64,000 nt of DNA from NCBI RefSeq assembly GCF_008704995.1, contig NZ_CP023747.1, positions 5,490,001-5,554,000 of the forward strand. Direction: 5' to 3'. Positions 34,437-42,785 of the stretch are shown piece by piece. The stretch comes from Streptomyces nodosus (GTDB lineage Bacteria > Actinomycetota > Actinomycetes > Streptomycetales > Streptomycetaceae). A model generated the notes under the pieces. It worked only from the letters and a program-made list of their open reading frames with translations, did not search any database and was not told the DNA's origin. Both the position numbers and the translations under genes were made by a program. Each line of letters starts with the position of its first letter. Within the stretch, counting starts at the first letter, position 1.

Positions 34437-35213
34437 ATGACACGACGAACCGACTGGGCCGAGTACGCCCACCCGGCCGCCCCCCGGGAGCGGGGGAGCC
34501 GGGGCGACGGGGGAACCGCCGGGGAGGGCGACGGGGGGTACGAGGACCCGCGCGGCGACACGGGCGCGGATCCGTACGGTGAGGACGTCCCGCGCGGGGA
34601 GCGTGGCACCCGGCGAAGACGCGGTCGGCGGAGCGGTTTCGGGGAACCGGCCGACGACCCACAGGATCGGGGCTCCTCCCTCTCGTCGAGGGCCGAGAAG
34701 GAGGAGCCCTCGGCGGACCCGGCCGAGCGGGCGCGGGCGATCTGTCTGCGCCTGCTCACCGGAACCCCGCGCACCCGCAAGCAGCTCGCGGACGCCCTGC
34801 GTAAGCGGGAGATCCCCGAGGAGGTGGCCGACGAGGTGCTGTCGCGCTTCGAGGAGGTCGGCCTGATCGACGACGGCGCCTTTGCGGACGCCTGGGTGGA
34901 GTCCCGGCACCACGGCCGGGGGCTGTCCCGCCGGGCGCTCGCACGGGAACTGCGGACCAAGGGTGTGGACTCCGTGCTGATCGACGAGGCGGTGGGGCAG
35001 CTCGACTCCGAGCAGGAAGAGACCACCGCGCGGGAGCTGGTCGCCCGCAAGCTCCGTGCGACGCGGGGCCTCGACCGTGACAAGCGGCTGCGCCGGCTCG
35101 CGGGCATGCTCGCCCGCAAGGGCTACTCCGAGGGGATGGCCCTGCGGGTGGTGCGCCAGGCACTGGAGGAAGAGGGCGAGGACACCGAGGGGCTGGGCGA
35201 CGAGGGGTTCTGA
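34437..35213 (+). CDS. recX: RecA modulator RecX
   Basis: 258 residues; RecX binds RecA filaments and limits their activity. The conserved helical repeats start near residue 95: RARAICLRLLTGTPRTRKQLADALRKREIPEEV, FEEVGLIDDGAFADAWVESR, GLSRRALARELRTKGVD and GMLARKGYSEGMALRVVRQAL. The first 90 residues are a charged, Gly/Arg-rich extension (for example REERGTRRRRGRRSG-like sequence) found in many Streptomyces RecX proteins. The ATG lies three bases after recA and has no strong ribosome site, so translation is probably coupled. Confidence 0.94.
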   Translation: MTRRTDWAEYAHPAAPRERGSRGDGGTAGEGDGGYEDPRGDTGADPYGEDVPRGERGTRRRRGRRSGFGEPADDPQDRGSSLSSRAEKEEPSADPAERARAICLRLLTGTPRTRKQLADALRKREIPEEVADEVLSRFEEVGLIDDGAFADAWVESRHHGRGLSRRALARELRTKGVDSVLIDEAVGQLDSEQEETTARELVARKLRATRGLDRDKRLRRLAGMLARKGYSEGMALRVVRQALEEEGEDTEGLGDEGF

Positions 35214-35241
35214 CCGTGCGTAGGGCGCCCGGGCGCGGCCC

Positions 35242-35682
35242 TCAGCTCTCCCCGCCGCCTGCCGTCTCGGGGCTCCCCGTCCCTCTTGTCACCGGCAGCC
35301 CCGCCGCCCGCCAGGCCTGGAAGCCGCCCACCAGATCGGTGGCACGGTGCAGACCCAGCCGCCGCAGGGACTCGGCGGCCAGACTGGAGGCGTAGCCCTC
35401 GTTGCAGACGACCACCACACGCAGGTCGTGGCTGGTGGCCTCGGGGACACGATGGCTGCCCCGCGGATCCAGGCGCCACTCCAGTTCGTTGCGCTCGACG
35501 ACCAGGGCGCCGGGTATCACCCCGTCCCGGTCACGCAGCGCCGCGTACCGGATGTCCACCAGCAGTGCCTCGCCGGCCCTCGCGGCCTCGTGGGCCTCGG
35601 CCGCCGCCACCCGGTCGAGTCCCTCGCGGACCCGTTCCAGCAGTTCGTCGATGCCCACCGGCTCCCCGGGCGCGGAACTCAC
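35242..35682 (-). CDS. Rhodanese-domain sulfurtransferase
   Basis: 146 residues, a single rhodanese domain. The catalytic loop is VVCNEGYASSLAA (Cys about 113), preceded by LLVDIRYAALRDRDGVIPGALVVERNELEWRL. The CNEGY loop occurs often in Streptomyces single-domain rhodaneses. The GTG start overlaps the stop of the cysteine dioxygenase gene (four bases), so the two form an operon. Together they suggest cysteine catabolism to sulfinate and handling of the sulfane sulfur produced alongside. Confidence 0.9.
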   Translation of the reverse strand: MSSAPGEPVGIDELLERVREGLDRVAAAEAHEAARAGEALLVDIRYAALRDRDGVIPGALVVERNELEWRLDPRGSHRVPEATSHDLRVVVVCNEGYASSLAAESLRRLGLHRATDLVGGFQAWRAAGLPVTRGTGSPETAGGGES

Positions 35683-36224
35683 TGCCAGTCCTCGGGCAGT
35701 TCGACCTGCTCCAGACGCAGTACCTGCCCCGTGCGGCTGTAGCGGCGGATCTGCGGCAGCGGCGGGTAGTAGGCATGAACCGAGACCGCGTGGAGCTCGG
35801 CCGACTCATTGAGCACCTCGTGCACATGATGCTGTCCGAAGGCGCGGCCGGTGCCGGCGGGCAGCCGCCGCTCCCGGTCCATCCCCTCGGTGAGTTCAAG
35901 GGTCCGCCAGCCGTCGGACGGCAGCCGGGCGGCCAGCGAGTTCTCCGTGAGCTCGCCCGAGGCGGTGACGAAGGCCCCCACCGACTCGGCGTGATCGTGC
36001 CAGCCCGTGCCGGTGCCCGGCGGCCAGCCGATCAGCCAGGCCTCACTGCCGCCGGGACCGTCGAGGCGTACCCAGGTACGGCCCTCGGGGTCCAGCGGGA
36101 GCGAGGCGATCAGCTCCGTGTCGGCGGCCGTGCGGCGCGCGAAGTCGAGCAGATCGACCTGGGTGGGGGGTGAGACGGGGGCGGAAGCGGAAGCGGCGGG
36201 AGAGGCAGAGGGAGACACAGACAC
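35679..36224 (-). CDS. Cysteine dioxygenase type I
   Basis: 181 residues from the chosen GTG; a cupin iron enzyme oxidising cysteine to cysteine sulfinate. Iron ligands are GWHDHAES (His76 and His78) and the later histidine of GQHHVHEVLNES. RTWVRLDGPGGSEAWLIGWPPG and HAVSVHAYYPPLPQIRRY complete the family pattern. The start is uncertain: the GTG at 36224 has AGGACGG five bases upstream, while a GTG at 36257 would add 11 residues without a ribosome site. The first 30 residues are Ser/Ala/Pro-rich. It lies 72 bases behind a Cys-rich leader peptide and overlaps the rhodanese gene. Confidence 0.9.
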   Translation of the reverse strand: MSVSPSASPAASASAPVSPPTQVDLLDFARRTAADTELIASLPLDPEGRTWVRLDGPGGSEAWLIGWPPGTGTGWHDHAESVGAFVTASGELTENSLAARLPSDGWRTLELTEGMDRERRLPAGTGRAFGQHHVHEVLNESAELHAVSVHAYYPPLPQIRRYSRTGQVLRLEQVELPEDWQ

Positions 36225-36296
36225 CGGGGACCGTCCTGAGGTTCGCAAGAGGCGCACTGAGCTAGGGAGATGGCACCAGCGGGAAAAGAGGCGATG

Positions 36297-36383
36297 TCAG
36301 CAGGACGGGCGACACACGCAGCCCGCATAGCGGACGAGGTCCATATGGACCCTCCGCCACAGGCGCACACAGGTGTCGGTCAC
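36297..36383 (-). CDS. Cys-rich regulatory leader peptide upstream of cysteine dioxygenase
   Basis: 28 codons from a GTG (or 15 from the internal ATG at 36344, which has GGCGGAGGG a few bases upstream). It ends in DLVRYAGCVCRPSC and stop, so three cysteine codons fall in the last seven. It precedes the cysteine dioxygenase/rhodanese operon by 72 bases. Short actinobacterial peptides of this style are annotated as leader peptides before sulfur-metabolism genes. The likely role is sensing charged tRNA-Cys: ribosome stalling at the Cys codons would alter expression of the downstream genes. No classic terminator/antiterminator pair is visible in the 72 bases, so coupling by translation or Rho is more likely than intrinsic attenuation. 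Confidence 0.65.
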   Translation of the reverse strand: MTDTCVRLWRRVHMDLVRYAGCVCRPSC

Positions 36384-36524
36384 GATCCGGAGTACACCAT
36401 GGCGGTGCGGGCCGGTCAACTCGGGGCCGCAGTGCGGACGCCGGGCCGCGGGGCGGACCTGACCGCGAAAGACCCCGGCCGGCATCGCGAAAGACCCGGC
36501 CGACGCGGACGGGCGCCGCGTCCG

Positions 36525-38198
36525 TCAGCTCGCGTTCGCCGTGGCCTGTTCCGGTGCCGTGCCGCCCACCGTGGCCTCCGCCGCCTGGTACAGGTCCGCC
36601 GGGCGCACCCCGCTCAGCGCCGTGACCAGATGGCCGTCCGGACGGACCAGCAGGACCGTATGGGGAGCCGCCCCCGGGTAGCCCTCGGCGACCAGCAGCT
36701 CCGCGGGATGGGGCAGGGCGGTCACCGCCGCGGCCAGTCGGGGCATGATCCCGGCCGACAGCCAGTGCTTGCGCTCCCATACGCCGGTGCCCGGCGCGAC
36801 CAGCACCACCAGTAGCGATCCGCGGCCCAGCCGGTCCCACAGCCGCACGGACGAGCCGTCCTCGGCCGTCACCCGCACATCGGCGATCCGTTCCCCGGGG
36901 GCGGTGTCCACGGGCACCGCGGACTCGGCGGACGCGGGTGCGAGCGGCGAGTTGGCGTACGCCCCCGGCGCACCCAACGCACCCTGCCCCAGATGGGCGT
37001 GGGCGAGCAGGGCGTCATGACCGCGGGCGGACCCGGGCACCAGGGCACGCAGCCCCCCGCCGCGCAACTGTGGCAGCGCCTGGTCGGCGGCGCGCAGCCG
37101 GTCCGCCACCACCGCGCGGCGTTCCGCCTGGTAGCTGTCGAGCAGCGCCTTGCGCGGGCTGTGGTGCCAGGCGATCCCCAGCTTCCAGGCGAGGTTGTCG
37201 ATGTCCCTGAGGCCTTCGTCGAGACCCTGGGTGCCGAGCGCGCCGAGCAGATGCGCGGCGTCCCCGGCGAGGAAGACCCGGCCGGCCCGCCAGCGGCGGG
37301 CGAGCCGGTGGTGGACGGTGTGGACGCCTGTGTCCAGCAGTTCGTACGGGGGAGTGGTCCCCTCGTGCCAGCCCGCCAGGGTCTCCCGGATGAGGGTCAC
37401 CAGCACCTCGGGCGTGACCAGGTCCTTGCCCGGCGGAAGCAGCCAGTCCAGGCGCCACACCCCCTGGGGCAGGGGACGTGCGGAGACCTCCCCGCCCGAG
37501 GGCCAGGACGTCCGCCACGGTGGTGCCCGGTGCAGCAACGCCCGGTCCGGCCAGGGCAGTTCGGTGCGCAGGGCGGCAACGGCGTGGCGCTCCACGGCCG
37601 TACGGCCCGGGAAGCGGATGTCGAGCAGTTTGCGTACCGTGGAGCGCGGCCCGTCGCAGCCGACCAGAAAGCTGCCGCGCCACCAGGTGCCCCGGGGACC
37701 GCGTGTGTGCGCCGTGACACCCGAGGCCTCCTGCTCCAGCAGGTCCAGTCGGCTCTCCACGGCGACCTTCACCAGCGGTTCGCGGGCGATGGCGTGCCGC
37801 AGCGCACCGGTGAGCACATGCTGGGCGAGGTGCAGCGGGGCGGGTTCCTCGGCGGCGCCGGGGCCGTCGTCCGCGTTCTTGAGGGTGTCGGTGGTGCCGT
37901 ATCCGCTCTCGTGCCGCTCCCGCGCGCCCGGGGAGCGGAACGTGACCTCCCGCACCACTTGTCTGCGCCGCATCGACCGCCATCCGCTCCAGCGCAGTCC
38001 GGCCTCGGCGAGCGGCATCCCGGTCAGTCGTTCCAGCAGGGCGGTGGTGTCCTCGCGCAGCACCACGGTGCGGGCGGCCCGCTGTTCGTCGTGGCCCGGA
38101 CCCTCGTCGAGCAGCACGGACGGCACGTCCTGGCGGGCCAGCGCCAGCGCCAGCGAGAGCCCGACGGGCCCCGCCCCCACGATGATCACCGGGTCCAC
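36525..38198 (-). CDS. FAD-dependent aromatic-hydroxylase-type monooxygenase
   Basis: 557 residues of the class A (p-hydroxybenzoate hydroxylase) fold. The Rossmann motif IIVGAGPVGLSLALALARQ is at the N-terminus, the DG motif is GCDGPRSTVRKL, and the FAD ribityl motif is VFLAGDAAHLLGALGTQGLDEGLRDIDNLAWKL. A C-terminal thioredoxin-like domain (RLWDRLGRGSLLVVLV ... ELLVAEGYPGA ... LLVRPDGHLVTAL) resembles that of phenol and PHBH-like hydroxylases. The substrate is unknown. I prefer the GTG at 38198 (AGGGGGC upstream); the longer frame from 38336 would start in the loop of a terminator hairpin and cross a promoter. Confidence 0.85.
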   Translation of the reverse strand: MDPVIIVGAGPVGLSLALALARQDVPSVLLDEGPGHDEQRAARTVVLREDTTALLERLTGMPLAEAGLRWSGWRSMRRRQVVREVTFRSPGARERHESGYGTTDTLKNADDGPGAAEEPAPLHLAQHVLTGALRHAIAREPLVKVAVESRLDLLEQEASGVTAHTRGPRGTWWRGSFLVGCDGPRSTVRKLLDIRFPGRTAVERHAVAALRTELPWPDRALLHRAPPWRTSWPSGGEVSARPLPQGVWRLDWLLPPGKDLVTPEVLVTLIRETLAGWHEGTTPPYELLDTGVHTVHHRLARRWRAGRVFLAGDAAHLLGALGTQGLDEGLRDIDNLAWKLGIAWHHSPRKALLDSYQAERRAVVADRLRAADQALPQLRGGGLRALVPGSARGHDALLAHAHLGQGALGAPGAYANSPLAPASAESAVPVDTAPGERIADVRVTAEDGSSVRLWDRLGRGSLLVVLVAPGTGVWERKHWLSAGIMPRLAAAVTALPHPAELLVAEGYPGAAPHTVLLVRPDGHLVTALSGVRPADLYQAAEATVGGTAPEQATANAS

Positions 38199-38281
38199 GG
38201 CGCGGTGCCCCCTGCTCGCAGTGGTGCCCTGAGGGGCGTGGGTGAAGAGAAAGTCGGAGCAGGGTGCACGATCACAATGCG

Positions 38282-38311
38282 TATGCAACCCACTGCCGCG
38301 GCCCACGTCAA
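38282..38311 (-). promoter_or_regulatory. Possible promoter of the monooxygenase gene
   Basis: On the minus strand TTGACG (38306-38311) is followed after 18 bases by TGCATA (38282-38287). It lies between the gluD terminator and the GTG at 38198. Confidence 0.45.
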
Positions 38312-38319
38312 GCGAGCGA

Positions 38320-38347
38320 GGGGCGGTGGCGATCATGCCACCGCCCC
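38320..38347 (-). terminator. Terminator-like hairpin after gluD
   Basis: GGGGCGGTGGC, a six-base loop and GCCACCGCCCC form a perfect 11-bp stem 28 bases after the gluD stop. No T-run follows, which is common for Streptomyces terminators. Confidence 0.6.
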
Positions 38348-38375
38348 CCTGTGGAGCATGAGGAGAAAGAGCGCG

Positions 38376-39260
38376 TCAGAGAGTCGCGCCGGTCGACTCG
38401 CTCCCCGCGACCGACGCCGGGGGAAGCACCGCTCCGGTCGACTTCTTGCCCCGTCGCAGCCGCTTCTCCAGCCAACTCGCGAAGGTCGTCAGCGAGAAGT
38501 TGATGGCGATGAAGATGAGCGCCACGATCGTGAAGCTCGCGATGGTGTTGGCACCGTAGTAGGAAGCCATCGGCGAGACGGCCGCCAGCAGTTCGGGGAA
38601 GGTGAGGACCGCGCCGCCCAGCGCCGTGTCCTTCACGATCACCACCAGCTGGCTGACGATCGCCGGCAGCATGGTGGTGACCGCCTGCGGCAGCAGGATG
38701 AACCGCATCGCCTGGTTCTTGCGCAGGCCGATCGCCAGCGCGGCCTCGGACTGGCCCTTCGGCAGGGCCAGGATGCCCGCCCGGACGATCTCCGCGAGAA
38801 CCGAGGCGTTGTAGAGGACGAGACCCGTGACCACCGCGTACAGCGGGCTGTCGTCCGAGTTGACGTTCGTGTAGCCGGAGAACAGGGCGAGACCGAAGAT
38901 CATCAGGACGAGCACCGGGATGGCCCGGAAGAACTCCACCACGACGGTGACCGGGACCCGGATCCAGGCGTGCTCGGAGAGCCGGGCGATACCCAGGACC
39001 GCACCGAGCGGCAGTGCGATCAGCATCGACAGGGCCGCCGCCTCGAGGGTCTTCCACAGCCCCGGCAGAAGATAGGTCGACCAGGCCTCCGTACCTGCGA
39101 GGAACGGCTTCCACTTGTCCCAGGCGAGCTGGTCCTTGTCGTTGAGCCCGGTGATCACCCACCACAGCACTGCGGCCGCGAGGACCACGAACAGCACCGA
39201 GTAGAGGACGTTGCGCCGCTTGGCCCGGGGCCCCTGGGCGTCGTAGAGGACGGAACTCAT
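38376..39260 (-). CDS. gluD: Glutamate ABC transporter permease GluD
   Basis: A 294-residue inner-membrane permease. It has an N-terminal helix (VLYSVLFVVLAAAVLWWVI), a His/Glu/Gln-type permease core TLEAAALSMLIALPLGAVLGIARLS, and the EAA loop EIVRAGILALPKGQSEAALAIGLRKNQAMRFILLPQAV that contacts GluA. The ATG overlaps the gluC stop (ATGA) and fits a GGTGGCGGTGAAG ribosome site; an upstream in-frame start would run into gluC. Last gene of gluABCD. Confidence 0.92.
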   Translation of the reverse strand: MSSVLYDAQGPRAKRRNVLYSVLFVVLAAAVLWWVITGLNDKDQLAWDKWKPFLAGTEAWSTYLLPGLWKTLEAAALSMLIALPLGAVLGIARLSEHAWIRVPVTVVVEFFRAIPVLVLMIFGLALFSGYTNVNSDDSPLYAVVTGLVLYNASVLAEIVRAGILALPKGQSEAALAIGLRKNQAMRFILLPQAVTTMLPAIVSQLVVIVKDTALGGAVLTFPELLAAVSPMASYYGANTIASFTIVALIFIAINFSLTTFASWLEKRLRRGKKSTGAVLPPASVAGSESTGATL

Positions 39261-39922
39261 CGCTTCACCGCCACCTTCTTGCCCACCCAGCCGAGGATCA
39301 GGCCGGTCGGCAGCGTCAGACACACGAACCCGAAGGCGATCACCGCGGAGATCAGCAGGAGTTGGGCCTCGTTCTCGATCATCTGTTTCATCAGGAGGGC
39401 CGCCTCCGCGACACCGATCGCGGCCGCCACCGTGGTGTTCTTCGTCAAGGCGATCAGTACGTTGGTCAGGGGGCCCACGACCGAGCGGAACGCCTGCGGC
39501 AGCACCACCAGCGTGAGCACCTGGGTGAAGCCCAGCCCCAGCGCGCGGGCCGCCTCCGCCTGCCCGACGGGCACGGTGTTGATGCCCGCACGCAGCGCCT
39601 CGCAGACGAACGCCGAGGTGTAGGCGATCAGGGCGAGGACGGCCAGCCGGAAGTTGATGACCTGGAAGTCGGTCGCGCCGAGGTTGATCCCCAGCGTCTG
39701 ACTGAGCCCCAGCGAGGAGAACAAGATGATCACGGTCAGCGGGATGTTCCGCACGATGTTCACATAGGCGGTCCCGAAGCCGCGCATCACCGGCACCGGG
39801 CCGACGCGCATGGCGGCCAGCACAGTGCCCCAGATCAGGGAGCCGACCGCGGAGAGGACGGTGAGCTGCACCGTCGTCCAGAACGCCGCCAGCAGGTCGT
39901 AGCGATCAAGAAAGTCGAACAT
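39257..39922 (-). CDS. gluC: Glutamate ABC transporter permease GluC
   Basis: A 221-residue polar amino-acid permease with five helices. Core stretches are FWTTVQLTVLSAVGSLIWGTVLAAMR, YVNIVRNIPLTVIILF and the EAA loop EALRAGINTVPVGQAEAARALGLGFTQVLTLVVLPQAFR. It pairs with GluD as the membrane channel. Its start is separated from gluB by a strong hairpin; its stop overlaps gluD. Confidence 0.93.
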   Translation of the reverse strand: MFDFLDRYDLLAAFWTTVQLTVLSAVGSLIWGTVLAAMRVGPVPVMRGFGTAYVNIVRNIPLTVIILFSSLGLSQTLGINLGATDFQVINFRLAVLALIAYTSAFVCEALRAGINTVPVGQAEAARALGLGFTQVLTLVVLPQAFRSVVGPLTNVLIALTKNTTVAAAIGVAEAALLMKQMIENEAQLLLISAVIAFGFVCLTLPTGLILGWVGKKVAVKR

Positions 39923-39955
39923 GAGGTCCCGCGCTTCCGCGTGTCGGAAAGGCCG

Positions 39956-39982
39956 GGTGCGCCGCCCCGAGGGCGGCGCACC
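39956..39982 (-). terminator. Intercistronic hairpin between gluB and gluC
   Basis: GGTGCGCCGCCC and GGGCGGCGCACC form a perfect 12-bp stem with a three-base loop, 14 bases after the gluB stop. It has no T-run. Such hairpins behind a binding-protein gene usually act as partial terminators or 3' stabilisers that raise binding-protein output over permeases. Confidence 0.7.
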
Positions 39983-39996
39983 TCGTCAGGCCCTGC

Positions 39997-40836
39997 TTAC
40001 TGGACGATGTTGCCGATCTTCGGCGCGGGCTCGTTCTTGTAGTCGGCGGGGCCGAAGTTCTTGTCCACGGCCTTCTGCCACTCGCCGTCCGAGACCATCT
40101 TCTCCAGAGCAGAGTTGATCTTCGCCTTGAGGTCGCTGCCCTTCTTGACGCCGATGCCGTAGTTCTCGTTGGTCATCTTGAAGCCGCCGAGCTTGAACTT
40201 GCCCTTGAAGGCGTCCTGCGAGGCGTAGCCGGCGAGGATCGAGTCGTCGGTGGTCAGCGCGTCGACGGCGCCGTTCTGCAGACCCGTCAGACAGGCCGAG
40301 TACGTCGGGTACTCCAGCAGGTTGGCCTTCGGGGCGAGCTTGTCGTGGACGTTCTGGGCCGAGGTGGAGCCCGTCACCGAACACAGCTTCTTGGAGTTCA
40401 GGTCGGCGGGCGCCTTGATCTTCTTCTCGTCGGCGCGCAGCAGCACGTCCTGGTGGGCGAGCAGATACGGGCCGGCGAAGTCGACCTTCTGCTCACGCTC
40501 CGGGGTGATCGAGTAGGAGGCCGCGATGAACTCGACGTCGCCGCGCTGCAGCATGGTCTCGCGGTCGGCGCTCTTGGACTCCTTCCACTCGATCTGGCCG
40601 GCGTCGTAACCGAGCTGCTTGGCGACATAGGTGGCGACGTCCACGTCGAAGCCGGTGTAGCCCTGCGGGGTCTTCTGGCCGATGCCCGGCTGGTCGAACT
40701 TGATGCCGATCTTGATCTTCTTGCTGCCGCCGCCGGAGGAGCCGCCGTCGCCCTTGTCGTTCGACGAGCAGGCGGTGGCGGCGGTGGCGAGAGCGAGCAC
40801 GGCGACCGTGGCCGCGGTGACCTTGCGGAGCTTCAT
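39997..40836 (-). CDS. gluB: Glutamate-binding lipoprotein GluB
   Basis: 279 residues. It has a lipoprotein signal (VTAATVAVLALATAATAC) with lipobox cysteine at 23, then a Gly/Ser linker. The periplasmic-type amino-acid-binding fold follows: IGIKFDQPGIGQ, GYTGFDVDVATYVAKQLGY, FIAASYSITPEREQKVDFAGPYL and TGSTSAQNVH. In this Gram-positive-type envelope it is anchored by lipid to the outer face of the membrane. Orthologues bind glutamate; specificity here is inferred from the operon. Confidence 0.93.
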   Translation of the reverse strand: MKLRKVTAATVAVLALATAATACSSNDKGDGGSSGGGSKKIKIGIKFDQPGIGQKTPQGYTGFDVDVATYVAKQLGYDAGQIEWKESKSADRETMLQRGDVEFIAASYSITPEREQKVDFAGPYLLAHQDVLLRADEKKIKAPADLNSKKLCSVTGSTSAQNVHDKLAPKANLLEYPTYSACLTGLQNGAVDALTTDDSILAGYASQDAFKGKFKLGGFKMTNENYGIGVKKGSDLKAKINSALEKMVSDGEWQKAVDKNFGPADYKNEPAPKIGNIVQ

Positions 40837-40934
40837 GGTGAACGTCCTTTGCGTGGTGAAGAGATGCTGACCGAGGCCCCGGACAGGGGCCGTCGGTGGC
40901 TGGTGGCGCAGGCCGTCGGGCGCGGCCCGGGGCG

Positions 40935-41711
40935 TCAGTGATGCAGGATCTTCGACAGGAAGTCCTTGGCCCGGTCGCTGCGCGGGTTGCTGAAGAACTG
41001 GTCCGGCGTGGCCTGTTCGACGATGCGGCCGTCGGCCATGAAGACCACACGGTTGGCCGCCGAACGGGCGAAGCCCATCTCATGGGTGACGACGACCATG
41101 GTCATTCCGTCACGGGCGAGCTGCTGCATGACCTCGAGGACCTCGTTGATCATCTCGGGGTCCAGCGCCGAGGTCGGCTCGTCGAAGAGCATGACCTTGG
41201 GGTCCATGGCCAGCGCGCGGGCGATCGCCACACGCTGCTGCTGGCCGCCGGAGAGCTGCGCGGGGTACTTGTCCGCCTGGGTGCCGACACCCACCCGGTC
41301 GAGCAGCCCGCGCGCCTTTTCCTCGGCCTTCTGCTTGTCCGCCTTGCGGACCTTGACCTGGCCCAGCATCACGTTCTCGAGCACCGTCTTGTGCGCGAAG
41401 AGGTTGAAGGACTGGAAGACCATCCCGACGTCGGCGCGCAGCCGCGCCAGCTCCTTGCCCTCGTGGGGCAGCGGCTTTCCGTCGATCCGGATGTCGCCGG
41501 AATCTATGGTCTCCAGGCGGTTGATGGTGCGGCACAGAGTGGACTTGCCCGACCCCGACGGGCCGATGACCACGACGACCTCGCCACGGGCGATGGTCAG
41601 GTCGACGTCCTGGAGCACGTGCAACGCGCCGAAATGCTTGTTGACGCTCTTCAGGACGACCAGCTCGTCGGTTGCGGCCACCGAGTCCTTGGCCACCGAT
41701 ACTTCGGTCAT
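40935..41711 (-). CDS. gluA: Glutamate ABC transporter ATPase GluA
   Basis: 258 residues. Walker A GPSGSGKST, Q-loop VFQSFNLFAHKTVLEN, signature LSGGQQQRVAIARAL, Walker B VMLFDEPTSALDP and switch histidine VVVTHEMGFA are all intact. A typical polar amino-acid transporter ATPase. First gene of gluABCD and divergent from gluR. Confidence 0.95.
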   Translation of the reverse strand: MTEVSVAKDSVAATDELVVLKSVNKHFGALHVLQDVDLTIARGEVVVVIGPSGSGKSTLCRTINRLETIDSGDIRIDGKPLPHEGKELARLRADVGMVFQSFNLFAHKTVLENVMLGQVKVRKADKQKAEEKARGLLDRVGVGTQADKYPAQLSGGQQQRVAIARALAMDPKVMLFDEPTSALDPEMINEVLEVMQQLARDGMTMVVVTHEMGFARSAANRVVFMADGRIVEQATPDQFFSNPRSDRAKDFLSKILHH

Positions 41712-42089
41712 GTGCTGACTGGCTCCGTCCTCGCTCGGTTTCGGAGGACAGTAGTGATGCGTACGACCTGCGTCATTACATCTGAGGGAGATCTGAGCAT
41801 CACGATCCGGTAGACAATGGGCACGTCCGGTAGCGGGCTGACCCGGGCGCGTACCGGCTGGGTAACGGATGCCGCCCGGCGACTTTCAGACTCTTGACGC
41901 GGTCCTTGTTCATCGGCGTGACTGCCTTGGTGCACACGCGCGCGTGCTCGTGTTCGTGCGGACGACGCATGGACGAGGCAGGGACGACGCACTTCAGCCG
42001 ATGACGCCTTCCGGTTCCGGGTGGGCGCGCATCCCTGAACCGACCGTGAGCGAAGGGACCGTACGACCGACGAACCGGAGGGGGCCGGA
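41712..42089. other. Divergent gluA/gluR regulatory region
   Basis: 378 bases between the transporter operon (-) and the two-component genes (+). It carries the likely gluA promoter, a separated inverted repeat (below) and, towards gluR, only low-information sequence apart from a TTGACG near 41895 with no clear partner. The gluR ribosome site CGGAGGGGG ends it. Confidence 0.55.
41775..41803 (-). promoter_or_regulatory. Possible gluA promoter with flanking inverted repeat
   Basis: On the minus strand TGTAAT (41775-41780; 5/6) lies 17 bases after GTGATG (41798-41803; 3/6). GTGATGC at 41754-41760 and GCATCAC at 41797-41803 form a perfect 7-bp inverted repeat around it, a candidate GluR operator. 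Confidence 0.4.
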
Positions 42090-42776
42090 ATGAGACTGCT
42101 GCTCGTCGAGGACGACAACCATGTCGCGGCCGCCCTGTCCGCGGTGCTCACCAGGCACGGCTTCGACGTCACCCATGCCCGCAGCGGGGAGGAGGCGCTC
42201 CGGGCGCTGGTCCCCGAGGGCGACGGCTTCGGTGTCGTCCTGCTCGACCTGGGCCTGCCGGACCAGGACGGCTACGAGGTCTGCGGCAAGATCCGCAAGC
42301 GCACCAACACCCCGGTCATCATGGTGACCGCGCGCGCCGACGTACGCTCCCGCATCCACGGCCTCAACCTGGGCGCCGACGACTATGTGGTCAAGCCGTA
42401 CGACACCGGTGAGCTGCTCGCCCGCATCCATGCCGTCAGCCGGCGCACCCCGCACCTGGACGACACCGGAGCCACCGAGACGGCGCTGCGACTGGGTGCC
42501 GTCCACATCGAACTGCTCACCCGCAGGGTCAGCGTGGGCGGTTCCGCGGTCCAGCTGACCCGGAAGGAGTTTGACCTGCTCGCCCTGCTGGCCCAGCGCC
42601 CCGGCGTGGTGTTCCGCCGCGAGCAGATCATCAGCGAGGTGTGGCAGACCAGTTGGGAGGGGACCGGGCGCACGCTGGAGGTGCATGTGGCGTCCCTGCG
42701 CTCCAAACTGCGCCTGCCGGCCCTGATCGAGACCGTGCGCGGCGTCGGGTACCGGCTCGTCGCCCCGGCCGCCTAG
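42090..42776 (+). CDS. gluR: OmpR-family response regulator GluR
   Basis: 228 residues. The receiver domain has Asp8/Asp9, phospho-acceptor Asp53 (LLDLGLPDQDG), VTARAD and Lys102 (YVVKPYD). The C-terminal winged helix-turn-helix has LTRKEFDLLALLAQRPGVVFRREQII and RTLEVHVASLRSKL. The ATG has GGAGGGGG seven bases upstream. It is paired with the kinase gene nine bases on and is divergent from gluABCD. In S. coelicolor this pair senses glutamate and activates the transporter; the identical arrangement supports the same role. Confidence 0.92.
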   Translation: MRLLLVEDDNHVAAALSAVLTRHGFDVTHARSGEEALRALVPEGDGFGVVLLDLGLPDQDGYEVCGKIRKRTNTPVIMVTARADVRSRIHGLNLGADDYVVKPYDTGELLARIHAVSRRTPHLDDTGATETALRLGAVHIELLTRRVSVGGSAVQLTRKEFDLLALLAQRPGVVFRREQIISEVWQTSWEGTGRTLEVHVASLRSKLRLPALIETVRGVGYRLVAPAA

Positions 42777-42785
42777 CGGGGACGG

